Assembly (NCBI RefSeq): GCF_010365055.1
Contig: NZ_JAAFHA010000013.1
Span: forward strand, 1 to 61,017
Direction of reading: 5' to 3'
From: Rhodoferax sp.
GTDB taxonomy: Bacteria; Pseudomonadota; Gammaproteobacteria; Burkholderiales; Burkholderiaceae_C
Length of the DNA: 61,017 nt
Position 1 is the stretch's first letter, and each line of letters begins with the position of its first letter. The notes beneath the pieces are model-generated. The model had not been told where the DNA came from and searched no databases. It was given only the letters and a program-made list of their open reading frames with translations. This document shows positions 45,986 to 54,776 of this stretch, one piece after another. The position numbers were made by a program, and so were the translations under genes.

Positions 45986-47101
45986 ATGGATTTCGATTTC
46001 ACAGACGACCAGGAACAACTGCGCGATGCCGTGCGCAAATGGGTTGACAAAGGCTACAACTTCGAGCGCCGCCGCAGCACCGTCAAGACTGGGGGCTTTT
46101 CACCCGAAGCATTCCGTGAAATAGCCGAGCTGGGCCTGTGCGGCCTCTACATCCCGGAGCAATATGACGGCATGGGCATGGGCCCGGTCGAGGGCATGGT
46201 GGTGATGGAGGAGCTCGGGCGCGGCATCGTGCTGGAGCCTCTGAACCAGAGCCTGATCGCAGGCGGCGTTCTGAGCGGCTACGCGTCCGAGGCGGTCAAG
46301 TCCGCCTGGCTGCCAAAAATAGCCAGCGGCGAAGCGCTGGTGGTGCTGGCGTACCAGGAGCGCGCGGCGCGCTACCGGCTTGACAGTTGCCAGGCAAAAG
46401 CGGTCTTAGCCCCCGCAGGCTATACGCTGACAGCTATCAAAAGCATTGTGCCCGCGGGTGATCAGGCCGACGCCTTCATGGTGCCCGCCCGGCTCGACGG
46501 CCAGCTGGCCTTGTTTCTGGTGGAGCGCACCGCCAGCGGTGTCAGCACCCAGGGTTATGGCACGCAGGACGGCAGCCGGGCGGCCGAGGTCACGCTGCAA
46601 AATGCCCCCGCGACGCTGATCACACTCGATGGCTTGAGCGCGCTGGAGCACGCGGTGGACATCGGCATTGCCAGCGCCTGTGCCGAAGCAGTTGGTGTGA
46701 TGGACAAAACGCTGGCCATCACCGCCGAGTACATGAACACGCGCAAGCAGTTCGGCGTCGCCATCGCCAGCTTCCAGGCGCTGCGGCACCGCGCTGCGGA
46801 CATGAAAATGCAGCTCGAGTTGGCACGCTCCATGAGTTTTTATGCCGCGCTCAAACTCAACGCCCCCGCGCCCGAGCGCCGCGCCGCGATGGCCCGTGCC
46901 AAATACCAGCTCGGCAATTCGATGCGATTGGTTGGCCAGCAGGCGGTGCAACTGCACGGCGGCATCGGCGTGACCGACGAATACATCGTGAGCCATTACT
47001 TCAAGAAGCTGACCCAACTGGAAATGACGTTTGGTGACAGCCTGCACCATCTGGGTGAGGTATCAAACCGGATGCAGGACACGGCCGGGGTGTTTGCGTG
47101 A
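45986..47101 (+). CDS. acyl-CoA dehydrogenase, small-subunit type (PimD-like)
   Basis: Second acyl-CoA dehydrogenase family protein, 371 residues. MDFDFTDDQEQLRDAVRKWV at the start, AYQERAARY, TRKQFGVAIASFQALRHRAADM, and QLHGGIGVTDEYIVSHYFKKL at the end. Forms the partner of the preceding protein in PimC/PimD pairs. A repeat copy lies in the middle of the gene at residues around 140-153 (KAVLAPAGYTLTAIKSI), without changing the family length. Confidence 0.9.
   Translation: MDFDFTDDQEQLRDAVRKWVDKGYNFERRRSTVKTGGFSPEAFREIAELGLCGLYIPEQYDGMGMGPVEGMVVMEELGRGIVLEPLNQSLIAGGVLSGYASEAVKSAWLPKIASGEALVVLAYQERAARYRLDSCQAKAVLAPAGYTLTAIKSIVPAGDQADAFMVPARLDGQLALFLVERTASGVSTQGYGTQDGSRAAEVTLQNAPATLITLDGLSALEHAVDIGIASACAEAVGVMDKTLAITAEYMNTRKQFGVAIASFQALRHRAADMKMQLELARSMSFYAALKLNAPAPERRAAMARAKYQLGNSMRLVGQQAVQLHGGIGVTDEYIVSHYFKKLTQLEMTFGDSLHHLGEVSNRMQDTAGVFA
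46402..46445 (-). repeat. copy D of the dispersed repeat, inside the small-subunit gene
   Basis: Minus strand: GCTTTTGATAGCTGTCAGC, a spacer, then CTGCGGGGGCTAAGACC. It lies antisense inside a conserved enzyme gene, in a variable surface loop between the flavin-binding segments. The frame is kept. Confidence 0.6.
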
Positions 47102-47200
47102 GCCTGCCCGCAGGTCCGGCCCAGCTGTAACAGCAGATGAACGGAACATGGCGCGCATTCGAGCGTGCCTGTTCCGGCCATCGTCGGGGTCACATCGACT

Positions 47201-47383
47201 CTAATCCTCCGAGTCTGGAATCACGGCGCCAATCACGGCGCCAGTCGCCTTGACGCCGGTCGACACCACCGTTGCCGCCACCGTCACAACCGCGCCAGTG
47301 ACGGCCACGACCGCACACCCGGAGCACATCAGCAAGCTGGTGGCAAGCACAACTTTTGAAACCCCATCAACAACTCGCCGCAT
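47201..47383 (-). CDS. small lipoprotein (60 aa)
   Basis: Short protein of 60 residues: basic start (MRRVVDGVSK), hydrophobic core and lipobox-like CSGCA, then a Val/Ala/Thr/Gly-rich stretch (VVAVTGAVVTVAATVV) that could be a membrane helix or glycine-zipper segment. The site GGGAGG lies seven bases before the ATG, which decides the start. Small lipoproteins like this are common in betaproteobacteria; function unknown. It stands alone between the dehydrogenase pair and acuI. Confidence 0.65.
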   Translation of the reverse strand: MRRVVDGVSKVVLATSLLMCSGCAVVAVTGAVVTVAATVVSTGVKATGAVIGAVIPDSED

Positions 47384-47498
47384 CTGAGTCCTCCCGATAT
47401 TTGAGTCCTGATTATCGGGGCGCCAAGGTTCACCCCATGCCGCAGTCGTGTCATAAACTACAAGCGAATGTTTCATTTTCAACAGTCGGGGAAATAGC

Positions 47499-48482
47499 AT
47501 GTTCAAAGCCATACTGATTACCAAAGACGATGCCGGTTACAAGGCCGCGCTTCAGACCATCGACGAGGCCGTGCTGCCGGCTGGCGACGTCACGGTCCGG
47601 GTCGAGTGGTCAACGCTCAACTACAAGGATGCGCTGGCGATCACCGGACGATCACCGGTGGTTCGACGCTTTCCCATGGTCCCAGGCATCGATTTCGCGG
47701 GTACCGTGGTCGAAAGCGCCAACGCAGCCTGGCAGGCGGGCGACAAGGTCATCCTGAACGGCTGGGGTGTCGGCGAAACCCACTGTGGTGGACTCGCTGA
47801 AGTGGCGCGGGTCAAGGGCGAGTGGCTGCTTGCGCTGCCAATAGCCTTCACGGCTCGCCAGGCCATGGCGATCGGCACCGCCGGCTATACCGCCATGCTG
47901 TGCGTCCTGGCACTGGAGAAGCATGGCATCGGGCCGACCAAGGGCGAGATTCTCGTGACGGGCGCCAGCGGCGGTGTCGGCAGCGTCGCCATCGCCTTGC
48001 TGGCCAGGTTGGGCTACACCGTGGTCGCGTCAACCGGCCGCACCGCCGAGGCTGACTACCTCAAGGCGCTGGGCGCAAGCCAGGTCATGGACCGCAGCGA
48101 ACTCTCAGCGCCCGGCAAGCCCATCGGCAAGGAGCGCTGGGCCGGGGTGATTGATACCGTCGGCAGCCATACGCTGGCCAATGCCTGCGCCACCACCCAA
48201 TACCGCGGTGCTGTGGCCGCTTGCGGACTGGCGGGCGGAATGGATTTCCCGGCCTCGGTGGCGCCATTCATCCTGCGCAACGTGACCCTTTATGGCATCG
48301 ACAGTGTCATGGCCCCGCTCAACGTTCGTCAAGAAGCATGGCAGCGGCTTGCCCGCGACCTCGACATCACCAAGCTCGAAGCTATCACCCGTGAAATAAG
48401 TCTTTCAGAAACCATCGCAGTGGCGACAGAATTGCTGGAAGGCAAGGTGCGCGGTCGTGTTGTGGTTGATGTGAAACGTTAA
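47499..48482 (+). CDS. acuI: acrylyl-CoA reductase/YhdH family MDR oxidoreductase
   Basis: Zinc-free medium-chain reductase of 327 residues. Segments [26 protein letters not shown], and the NADPH loop [21 protein letters not shown], plus the YhdH-type ending [14 protein letters not shown]. AcuI reduces acryloyl-CoA with NADPH in propionate/DMSP metabolism and in detoxification; assignment to this exact substrate is inferred from family only. Confidence 0.88.
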   Translation: MFKAILITKDDAGYKAALQTIDEAVLPAGDVTVRVEWSTLNYKDALAITGRSPVVRRFPMVPGIDFAGTVVESANAAWQAGDKVILNGWGVGETHCGGLAEVARVKGEWLLALPIAFTARQAMAIGTAGYTAMLCVLALEKHGIGPTKGEILVTGASGGVGSVAIALLARLGYTVVASTGRTAEADYLKALGASQVMDRSELSAPGKPIGKERWAGVIDTVGSHTLANACATTQYRGAVAACGLAGGMDFPASVAPFILRNVTLYGIDSVMAPLNVRQEAWQRLARDLDITKLEAITREISLSETIAVATELLEGKVRGRVVVDVKR

Positions 48483-48544
48483 TAGGAACCCGGCTGCAAA
48501 GCCCAAGATCCCGCAAAATATCGCTTATTCTGGATTGATTTCAA

Positions 48545-48877
48545 ATGACCCTGCGCATCAGCCTCTACGTCATCGCCGCCGCCCTCATGGCTGCGCATTT
48601 TTTCAGGATCAGCAGCTTTTTTGTGGTTGGCCTGTGTTTGGCAACACCTCTGCTGTTTTTCTACAAGAGCCGCTGGAGCCTTTTTCTGTTGCAGTTCGCG
48701 GCCTATTGCGCAACAGCGAGTTGGCTGGGCACCGCCGTTCAACTCGTCCAGTTTCGACAGCAAATCGACCGACCCTGGACCGCTGCCGCCATTATTCTGG
48801 GTTCTGTCGCCCTGTTCACGCTGATGACGGGCGTGCTGCTCAACGCCCGCAGCCTGCGTGAGCGTTACCCTTTCTAG
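48545..48877 (+). CDS. hypothetical small membrane protein
   Basis: Protein of 110 residues with about four hydrophobic segments (residues 1-20, 20-38, 45-62, 78-98) joined by short basic loops. No family recognised. It starts 62 bases after acuI and stops before the FadR-type gene. Composition and start are coherent with a real gene, but no further evidence. Confidence 0.6.
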   Translation: MTLRISLYVIAAALMAAHFFRISSFFVVGLCLATPLLFFYKSRWSLFLLQFAAYCATASWLGTAVQLVQFRQQIDRPWTAAAIILGSVALFTLMTGVLLNARSLRERYPF

Positions 48878-48962
48878 CCCGTTCCAACACTCGAAATAAC
48901 ACTGGGCACAATCCATCTGGCTATAATTTGTCATGCAGCCTTACAGATAAATTGGAGCCCTG

Positions 48963-49730
48963 ATGATTGATCCGCTAGAGCGACCGTCTTCTCTTGTGGA
49001 GCGCGTCGTGCACAAACTGCAGACCGAGATTCAGTCAGGGGTCTATCCAGCCAACACACGGCTGCCGGCCGAGCAAACGCTGGCCGACAACTTCAAGGTC
49101 AGTCGCCCGGTCATCCGGGAGGCCATTGCCCGGCTCAAGGTCGATCACATTCTGGTGACGCGCAAGGGATCGGGGGCCTATGTGTCCGACAACCCGGTGG
49201 GCAACGCCTATCGGCTGGCAGACAGCAGCAAAGCGGGTGGGCCAGAGATCAATTTTCAGCACGTCTTTGAACTGCGTTATTGGGCCGAATGTGCAGCGGC
49301 CGAACTCGCGGCGCTGCGGCGCACCCCGAACGATTTGCTGGCCATGCGCTGCGCGCTGGATGACATGGACCGCTGCGCGGACGACTTTGCGGCCGCTGGC
49401 GTGGCAGACCTTGCTTTTCACCGGGCCATCGCAATTGCCACCCACAATCCCTATTTCTCAGGTTTTGTCGACTTTCTGGCGCACCAGTTGCTTGAAACCC
49501 GCCGCCTGGCGTGGGAAAACTCGGCGCAACGTGCGCTCGGGCCGTCACCCGCTCAACAAGAACACCGATTGATACTGGCGGCCATCGTCGCCGCTGATCC
49601 CAAAGCGGCGCGCGAGGCGGCGTGCGCGCATCTGCTGACCGCCGCCCAACGACTTGGACTGTCCTTGTCGTTCAACGCTCAGGCATCCGCAACTTATCCG
49701 CTGGAGAAGGCTGCGCATGGAACGCGTTGA
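48963..49730 (+). CDS. GntR family regulator, FadR subfamily
   Basis: Regulator of 255 residues. The N-terminal winged helix has the GntR signature (LPAEQTLADNFKVSRPVIREAIARLK), and the FCD effector domain follows with His residues of the metal site (FHRAIAIATHNPYF). Such regulators sense organic acids. Its stop lies within the start of the FAD oxidoreductase gene (14-base overlap), so it probably controls that gene. Confidence 0.9.
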   Translation: MIDPLERPSSLVERVVHKLQTEIQSGVYPANTRLPAEQTLADNFKVSRPVIREAIARLKVDHILVTRKGSGAYVSDNPVGNAYRLADSSKAGGPEINFQHVFELRYWAECAAAELAALRRTPNDLLAMRCALDDMDRCADDFAAAGVADLAFHRAIAIATHNPYFSGFVDFLAHQLLETRRLAWENSAQRALGPSPAQQEHRLILAAIVAADPKAAREAACAHLLTAAQRLGLSLSFNAQASATYPLEKAAHGTR

Positions 49731-50817
49731 CTGCGTCGTGATCGGCGCCGGCGTCGTGGGCTTGGCCGTGGCGCGCCGCTTGGCGCAGGACGGGCGCGAG
49801 GTGATGGTGCTGGAGGCCGCCCACAGCATCGGCACCGGCACCAGTTCCCGCAACAGCGAAGTGATTCATGCCGGCATTTACTACGCACAAAACTCCTTGA
49901 AGGCGACCCTGTGTGTGCGCGGCAAGGAGGCGCTCTATGCCTATTGCGAAAGCCGCGCCATCCCCCACCGGCGCTGCGGCAAACTGATTGTCGCGACCGA
50001 TGTCGGCCAAGTGGGCGCGCTGCAAGCCTTGCGGGACAAGGCCTGCGCCAATGGAGTTTTTGATCTGCAGAGCTTGACGGCCGCGCAGGTCAAGGCCATG
50101 GAGCCCGACATTTCTTGTCTGGCTGCGCTGCTGTCGCCCAGCACCGGCATCATTGACAGCCATGCCTTCATGCTGCAGCTGCAAGCCGACGCCGAGCAGG
50201 CCGGCGCCTTATTTGCCTTTCAGTCGCCCGTTGAGGGTGGTGAGATCAGGCCTGACGGCATTGCCTTGGGCGTCCAGGGCGCCATGGAGCCCTTGCTGGC
50301 CCGCAGCGTCATCAATTGCGCCGGGCTGCAGGCGCAGCAGGTCGCTGCGTGTCTGGTCGGCCTGCCCGCAGCCAGCATCCCACCCTTGTTCTATGCCAAG
50401 GGCAACTATTTCTCATTCAGCGGACGGGCCAATTTTTCGCATCTGATTTATCCGATGCCTGAAGCCGGTGGCCTGGGCATCCATCTCACGCTGGACTTGG
50501 GCGGACGACCACGCTTTGGCCCGGATGTGCAATGGGTGTCAAAAATTAACTACGCCGTGGACGCAGACCGACTGGCCACCTTTCAAAACCAGATCCGCCA
50601 TTACTGGCCGGGCGTCGACGCGGGGACTTTGCAGCCCGACTATGTCGGCATCCGGCCCAAATTGGCGGCGCAGGGCGCACCGGCCGCAGACTTTCAAATT
50701 GACGATCACACCCGGCATGGCATCCCGGGCCTGGTCAATCTGTTTGGCATCGAATCGCCCGGACTCACCGCCGCGCTGGCCATCGCCGACCATGTGGCGC
50801 AAAGCCTGAGCGCCTGA
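49717..50817 (+). CDS. FAD-dependent oxidoreductase, LhgO/DadA type
   Basis: Flavoenzyme of 366 residues. FAD-binding start MERVDCVVIGAGVVGLAVARRLA and SRNSEVIHAGIYYAQ, and the C-terminal NLFGIESPGLTAALAIADHVA characteristic of L-2-hydroxyglutarate oxidases (LhgO). It probably oxidises a 2-hydroxy acid and passes electrons to quinone; the exact substrate is not decided. ATG at 49717 is family-like; the frame opens at 49654. Confidence 0.85.
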   Translation: MERVDCVVIGAGVVGLAVARRLAQDGREVMVLEAAHSIGTGTSSRNSEVIHAGIYYAQNSLKATLCVRGKEALYAYCESRAIPHRRCGKLIVATDVGQVGALQALRDKACANGVFDLQSLTAAQVKAMEPDISCLAALLSPSTGIIDSHAFMLQLQADAEQAGALFAFQSPVEGGEIRPDGIALGVQGAMEPLLARSVINCAGLQAQQVAACLVGLPAASIPPLFYAKGNYFSFSGRANFSHLIYPMPEAGGLGIHLTLDLGGRPRFGPDVQWVSKINYAVDADRLATFQNQIRHYWPGVDAGTLQPDYVGIRPKLAAQGAPAADFQIDDHTRHGIPGLVNLFGIESPGLTAALAIADHVAQSLSA

Positions 50818-51109
50818 GCGCCCGGGTGGCGGTGGCGCCTGCCAAACCAATACAGCCCAAGACTGAGCAGCCTTTGATTGATATGCCAATTTCGCACAAA
50901 ATATGATCCCTTGCATAGAGAATTAGCTATATTATTTATAGCGTATTACACAGCAAATTAAAGGGCCTCAATCAAGAAGCAGTGATACTTTTGATGGCAT
51001 CAAAGAGCTCGTAAAAAATCAAGCTATGAGATATGAGCATGATTGTGCGATGGCGATCAGGCTATCGCCCCAAAAGTAGTCCCCCCAGCGCCAGGCTGCC
51101 CACGGCGTT
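50818..51109. other. intergenic region with a repeat remnant
   Basis: Convergent gap of 292 bases between the FAD oxidoreductase and the LysR gene. It contains an AT-rich stretch (50880-50960) with repeat copy K, and otherwise no gene, RNA or clear terminator. Confidence 0.5.
50905..50942 (-). repeat. copy K (degenerate) of the dispersed repeat
   Basis: Minus strand: GCTATAAATAATATAGCTAA, a spacer, then a decayed GGGATC in place of GGGGGCT. The hairpin half is intact. Confidence 0.45.
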
Positions 51110-51985
51110 CTATCCAGTGGGCGCGAGGCGCATGGCCTCTTTTTGAAAAGCATCGACCAGCCGTATGCGAGACGATCCTTTGTTCCAAAGCAGGCCGACC
51201 TCCCGATTTTGGTGGGGTCGTGAAACCGGTATTTTTTTTAGCGAAAGACCTTGCGGCCAAGGCGGCGCCCAGTCCGGGATCAAAGACACACCTAAATTTT
51301 GATCCACCATGACGGCGATCGCGTCCAGTGCATCCAGTTCAAACCGGACTTTCGGGGCCAAGCCTGCCTGCTGCAAATAGCGCTCCGCCAGATAACCACC
51401 CCATTGATTCCTGTCATAACTGATGAACGGGTGACTCATTAGAAGCGCATGGGCGTCATCTTGCGTTGTAGCGGATGAGGCGATGACGATCAATGGCTCC
51501 TTTCTCAGACTGACCCAGTCCAGCACTTTCGGAATGGGAAACCCCGGCCTGACCATGAGGGCGGCATCCAGATCGCCGTTGTGAACGCGTCGATACAGCC
51601 GTTCCGAGGAACCGGGTTCGATGAAGACTTCAACTTCTGAATGCAATCTGACCAGTTGTCCGAGAATGTGCGGAATCATTCCGGTCAGGGCGGTTGCGAT
51701 GGCACCAATCCTCAGTTCACCAGAAAGAATGCCATCGTCGACCACAAAACGCAGGTCGTTGAAATCTCGCAAAACACCTCGAGCCCGCAACGCTAGTTTG
51801 GCACCGGCTTCGGTCGGCCGCACCGTGCGCCCGGCGCGCATGACCAGCTTGGTTCCCATCTCCGCTTCCAGCGTCTGCAAGCGTTGCGCCACGGCCCCTG
51901 GCGTGACATTCATTTGACGCGCGGCGTCAACCAGCGTGCCACTGTGAACAACCGCAATCAATGTCTCAAGAAATAAGGTATCCAT
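51110..51985 (-). CDS. LysR family transcriptional regulator
   Basis: Regulator of 291 residues: N-terminal helix-turn-helix (TLVDAARQMNVTPGAVAQRLQTLEAEMG, region) and a C-terminal effector domain. Divergent from the SDR-RraA-DapA-TRAP operon with 145 bases between, the usual position for a LysR activator of a catabolic operon that responds to the substrate. Candidate inverted repeat at 52015-52034. Confidence 0.92.
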   Translation of the reverse strand: MDTLFLETLIAVVHSGTLVDAARQMNVTPGAVAQRLQTLEAEMGTKLVMRAGRTVRPTEAGAKLALRARGVLRDFNDLRFVVDDGILSGELRIGAIATALTGMIPHILGQLVRLHSEVEVFIEPGSSERLYRRVHNGDLDAALMVRPGFPIPKVLDWVSLRKEPLIVIASSATTQDDAHALLMSHPFISYDRNQWGGYLAERYLQQAGLAPKVRFELDALDAIAVMVDQNLGVSLIPDWAPPWPQGLSLKKIPVSRPHQNREVGLLWNKGSSRIRLVDAFQKEAMRLAPTG

Positions 51986-52014
51986 AACGCAGAAAAAATG
52001 CTTCCTGAAAGAAT

Positions 52015-52034
52015 GATAGCGGCCTTTACCTATC
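52015..52034. promoter_or_regulatory. candidate LysR operator
   Basis: GATAG-N10-CTATC forms an inverted repeat, extended by GAAAG/TTTC. It lies 30 bases from the LysR start and 97 from the SDR start, a suitable place for autoregulation and activation. No close match to a known LysR consensus beyond dyad form. Confidence 0.4.
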
Positions 52035-52130
52035 TTTCCGAAACCCCCACACTCGCGCTAGCATTTTTGGCGTGAAGAAATTCCACCATTGAGGCGTCTT
52101 TCGCCAATGCAATCAACATGGAGACTGTTT

Positions 52131-52916
52131 ATGGATATGGGATTAGCAGGTAAGACCGCACTGGTGCTTGGCGCAGGTGGCGGATTGGGGTGTGCCATTG
52201 CAACTTCCTTGGCACGCGAAGGGGCCAACGTCGCGGTAGCCGATATCAATGAAGAGGCGCTCATGCGCACCGTTGAGTCGGTGCAAAAAGCGGGCGGCAC
52301 CGCCCTCCCCCTGCTGTGGGATATTGGCGACCTGTCGGTGGTGGATGCGCGCATTCTGGAAATTGAAAGCCGGTTTGGTGGCGTGGATGTACTGATCAAC
52401 AATACAGGCGGCCCACCGCCCACCACGGCCTTCGGCCAGGACGCCGCCCTGTGGACGCGCAATTTTCAGACCATGGTGTTGTCGGTGCTGGCCATCACGG
52501 ATCGTGTGCTGCCGGGTATGCGCGTCAAGAAGTGGGGACGGATCATCACCAGCACCTCTTCTGGCGTGGTGACTCCCATCCCGAATCTGGCGATCTCCAA
52601 TGCGCTGCGTTTGTCCCTGGTCGGCTGGTCCAAGACGCTGGCACGCGAAGTGGCCCAGGACGGCATCACCTGCAACATTGTTTTGCCCGGCAGAATTGCA
52701 ACCGAGCGCATCAAGTTTCTCGATGACGCCAAAGCGAAGAGAGAAGGACGCACCGTGTCGCAAGTCTGTGCCGAAAGCACCAGCGCCATCCCCATGGGCC
52801 GGTACGGCAACCCGCAAGAATATGCCGATGTCGTGACCTTCCTGGCCAGCACGCGGTCGTCCTATATGACGGGGTCGACGCTGCGAGTGGATGGTGGAAT
52901 GATTTCCAGCATCTGA
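52131..52916 (+). CDS. atypical short-chain dehydrogenase/reductase
   Basis: SDR-fold protein of 261 residues with the NAD(P) loop [10 protein letters not shown] (residues 11-20) and NNTGGPP in place of NNAG. The catalytic Ser region (TSTSSGV, 140-146) is present, but the YxxxK motif is replaced by SNALR at 156-160. The C-terminal part is normal ([12 protein letters not shown]). It may use an unusual mechanism, or act as a binding or isomerase-like protein. First gene of the operon. The ATG at 52131 fits family length. Confidence 0.85.
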   Translation: MDMGLAGKTALVLGAGGGLGCAIATSLAREGANVAVADINEEALMRTVESVQKAGGTALPLLWDIGDLSVVDARILEIESRFGGVDVLINNTGGPPPTTAFGQDAALWTRNFQTMVLSVLAITDRVLPGMRVKKWGRIITSTSSGVVTPIPNLAISNALRLSLVGWSKTLAREVAQDGITCNIVLPGRIATERIKFLDDAKAKREGRTVSQVCAESTSAIPMGRYGNPQEYADVVTFLASTRSSYMTGSTLRVDGGMISSI

Positions 52917-52943
52917 TACACACACTGTCAAACAAGGCGACCC

Positions 52944-53663
52944 ATGACTACAGAAACACTTCCGCTGGACGCAGACCTCATCCGCACGCTGTCCAATGTC
53001 ACAACAGCTACCCTGACGACGGTGCTCCTGAAAAAAGGCCTTCGTCATATCTGGCTCAGGGGCACCATGCCGATCAAAGGCGATCAGCCGCGTCTCGTTG
53101 GACGGGCCTTCACCTTGCGCTTCGTCCCTGCTCGCGAAGATCTGGCCACGCCGGAATCCTGGTCCTCGCCAATCTCGACACGGGCGGCCATCGAAGCCAT
53201 GCCCGCAGGCTGTATTGCCGTGGTCGATGCCATGGGCGTGACGGATGCCGGGATTTTCGGCGACATCCTGTGTACACGGATGAGCAAACGGGGCGTTGCA
53301 GGTCTTGTCACCGACGGCGTGGTGCGCGACTTGGCGGGTGTGCTCGACAGCGGATTTCCGGTCTGGTGCGCAGGCACGGCGGCGCCACCGTCGGTGGCTG
53401 CCCTGACGTTCGTGAGCTGGCAGGAACCGATTGCCTGCGGTGGCGTCGCCGTTTTTCCCAACGATGTCATCGTCGTCGATTCAGATGGCGCAGTGCTCAT
53501 TCCGGCGGCTCTGCTGGAAGAGGTGGTGGCCTTGGCGGTCGAACAAGAACGCCTTGAATCATGGATCATGAACGAGGTTGAAAATGGAGCGGCCTTGCCG
53601 GGACTTTACCCACCGAATGCCGCGGCAAAAGCCCGCTATGAAGCGTCAAAAGTAAAAGCATGA
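52944..53663 (+). CDS. RraA-like aldolase/hydroxymethylglutarate-type lyase
   Basis: Protein of 239 residues of the RraA/HMG-CHA aldolase family. The Arg-Asp pair used in metal and substrate binding is present in TDGVVRDLAG (Arg128, Asp129), and the GxFGD segment at 102-107. Members cleave 4-hydroxy-4-methyl-2-oxoglutarate or 4-carboxy-4-hydroxy-2-oxoadipate to pyruvate. It is longer than RraA itself, with an extra C-terminal helix. Overlaps the next gene (ATGA). Confidence 0.85.
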   Translation: MTTETLPLDADLIRTLSNVTTATLTTVLLKKGLRHIWLRGTMPIKGDQPRLVGRAFTLRFVPAREDLATPESWSSPISTRAAIEAMPAGCIAVVDAMGVTDAGIFGDILCTRMSKRGVAGLVTDGVVRDLAGVLDSGFPVWCAGTAAPPSVAALTFVSWQEPIACGGVAVFPNDVIVVDSDGAVLIPAALLEEVVALAVEQERLESWIMNEVENGAALPGLYPPNAAAKARYEASKVKA

Positions 53664-54610
53664 ATCAATTAGCTGCAAGCGCCAAGGGCGCCTATTTGAT
53701 TGCCATCACCCCGTTTGCAGAGAACGGTGCGCTCGACCTGGCAAGCACAGATCGGATGGTCGATTTCTATCTGGCCAAGGGCGCAGCCGGCCTGACCATC
53801 CTGGGCATTCTCGGAGAAGCGACCAAGTTAACGGCTGAAGAGTCAAAGTTATTCACCCAACAGGTGCTGCAGCGTGTGAATGGCCGTGTCCCGGTCGTGG
53901 TGGGCGCATCATCTGCAGGTTTTGCAGCCATGCGTGAATTGACGGAGAGCGTGATGGCGCTGGGGGCCTCGGGCGTCATGATTGCGCCCCCTGCTTCAGT
54001 GCGCACCGATGATCAAATCGTGGCCTACTTTGACATGGTCAACGAGACGCTTGGCAGCGACGTGCCCTGGGTTCTGCAGGACCATCCGGTCTCCACCGGC
54101 GTACAGATGTCGACCGGAGTGATTTTGCGCATCATCAAAAATTCCCCCACCTGCGTGATGCTCAAGCATGAAGATTCCCCTGGCCTGGCCAAGTTGTCGG
54201 CGCTTCGTGCTGCGAGCGATCGGGGCGAGGCAAAGCGTGTGGCAATCCTGACCGGCAACGGCGGCGGACTGTTCTTGCCGGAAGAATTGACGCGCGGCGC
54301 CGACGGCGCCATGACCGGCTTTGCCTACCCAGAGATGATGGTCGATGTCATCACGGCTCATGCGGCCGGTGAGATTGACAAGGCGCACGATATTTTCGAT
54401 GCCTACCTGCCGCTGGCACGCTATGAGCAACAGCCCGGCATCGGCCTGGCGGTGAGAAAACACATCATGGCCCAGCGCGGCGCCATTGCCTGCGCGACGC
54501 TGCGCAAACCCGGGCCGCAGCTGTCAAACGCCGACATGGCCGACATTGCCCGCTTGACCGAACGGCAAACCAGACGCCTGCAAGAGCTTCAGTCAATCCA
54601 GACATCCTGA
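53660..54610 (+). CDS. DapA family (DHDPS/NAL superfamily) lyase
   Basis: TIM-barrel protein of 316 residues of the dihydrodipicolinate synthase family. The Schiff-base Lys is kept (VMLKHEDSP, Lys169), but the GTTGE motif is GILGE (49-53), and the Tyr of the YNxPxxTG motif is replaced by Gln in LQDHPVSTG (139-147). It is therefore not a lysine-pathway DapA; more likely it cleaves or condenses an oxo-acid in the same pathway as the RraA-like protein. Confidence 0.85.
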   Translation: MNQLAASAKGAYLIAITPFAENGALDLASTDRMVDFYLAKGAAGLTILGILGEATKLTAEESKLFTQQVLQRVNGRVPVVVGASSAGFAAMRELTESVMALGASGVMIAPPASVRTDDQIVAYFDMVNETLGSDVPWVLQDHPVSTGVQMSTGVILRIIKNSPTCVMLKHEDSPGLAKLSALRAASDRGEAKRVAILTGNGGGLFLPEELTRGADGAMTGFAYPEMMVDVITAHAAGEIDKAHDIFDAYLPLARYEQQPGIGLAVRKHIMAQRGAIACATLRKPGPQLSNADMADIARLTERQTRRLQELQSIQTS

Positions 54611-54776
54611 TATCCCGGCGCCCCTCGGTGGCGCGTCACACGCCCATCAGGGCAGCCAGCCGCGGGAAAACCCCTAAGCATTGGGTGCTCCCGGCTGACC
54701 ATTCAACTTCCATTTGTTGTATTCTGTAAGGCAGCCTGACAAAAATCTTTAACCCTGATCACAAGGAGACAGTTCC

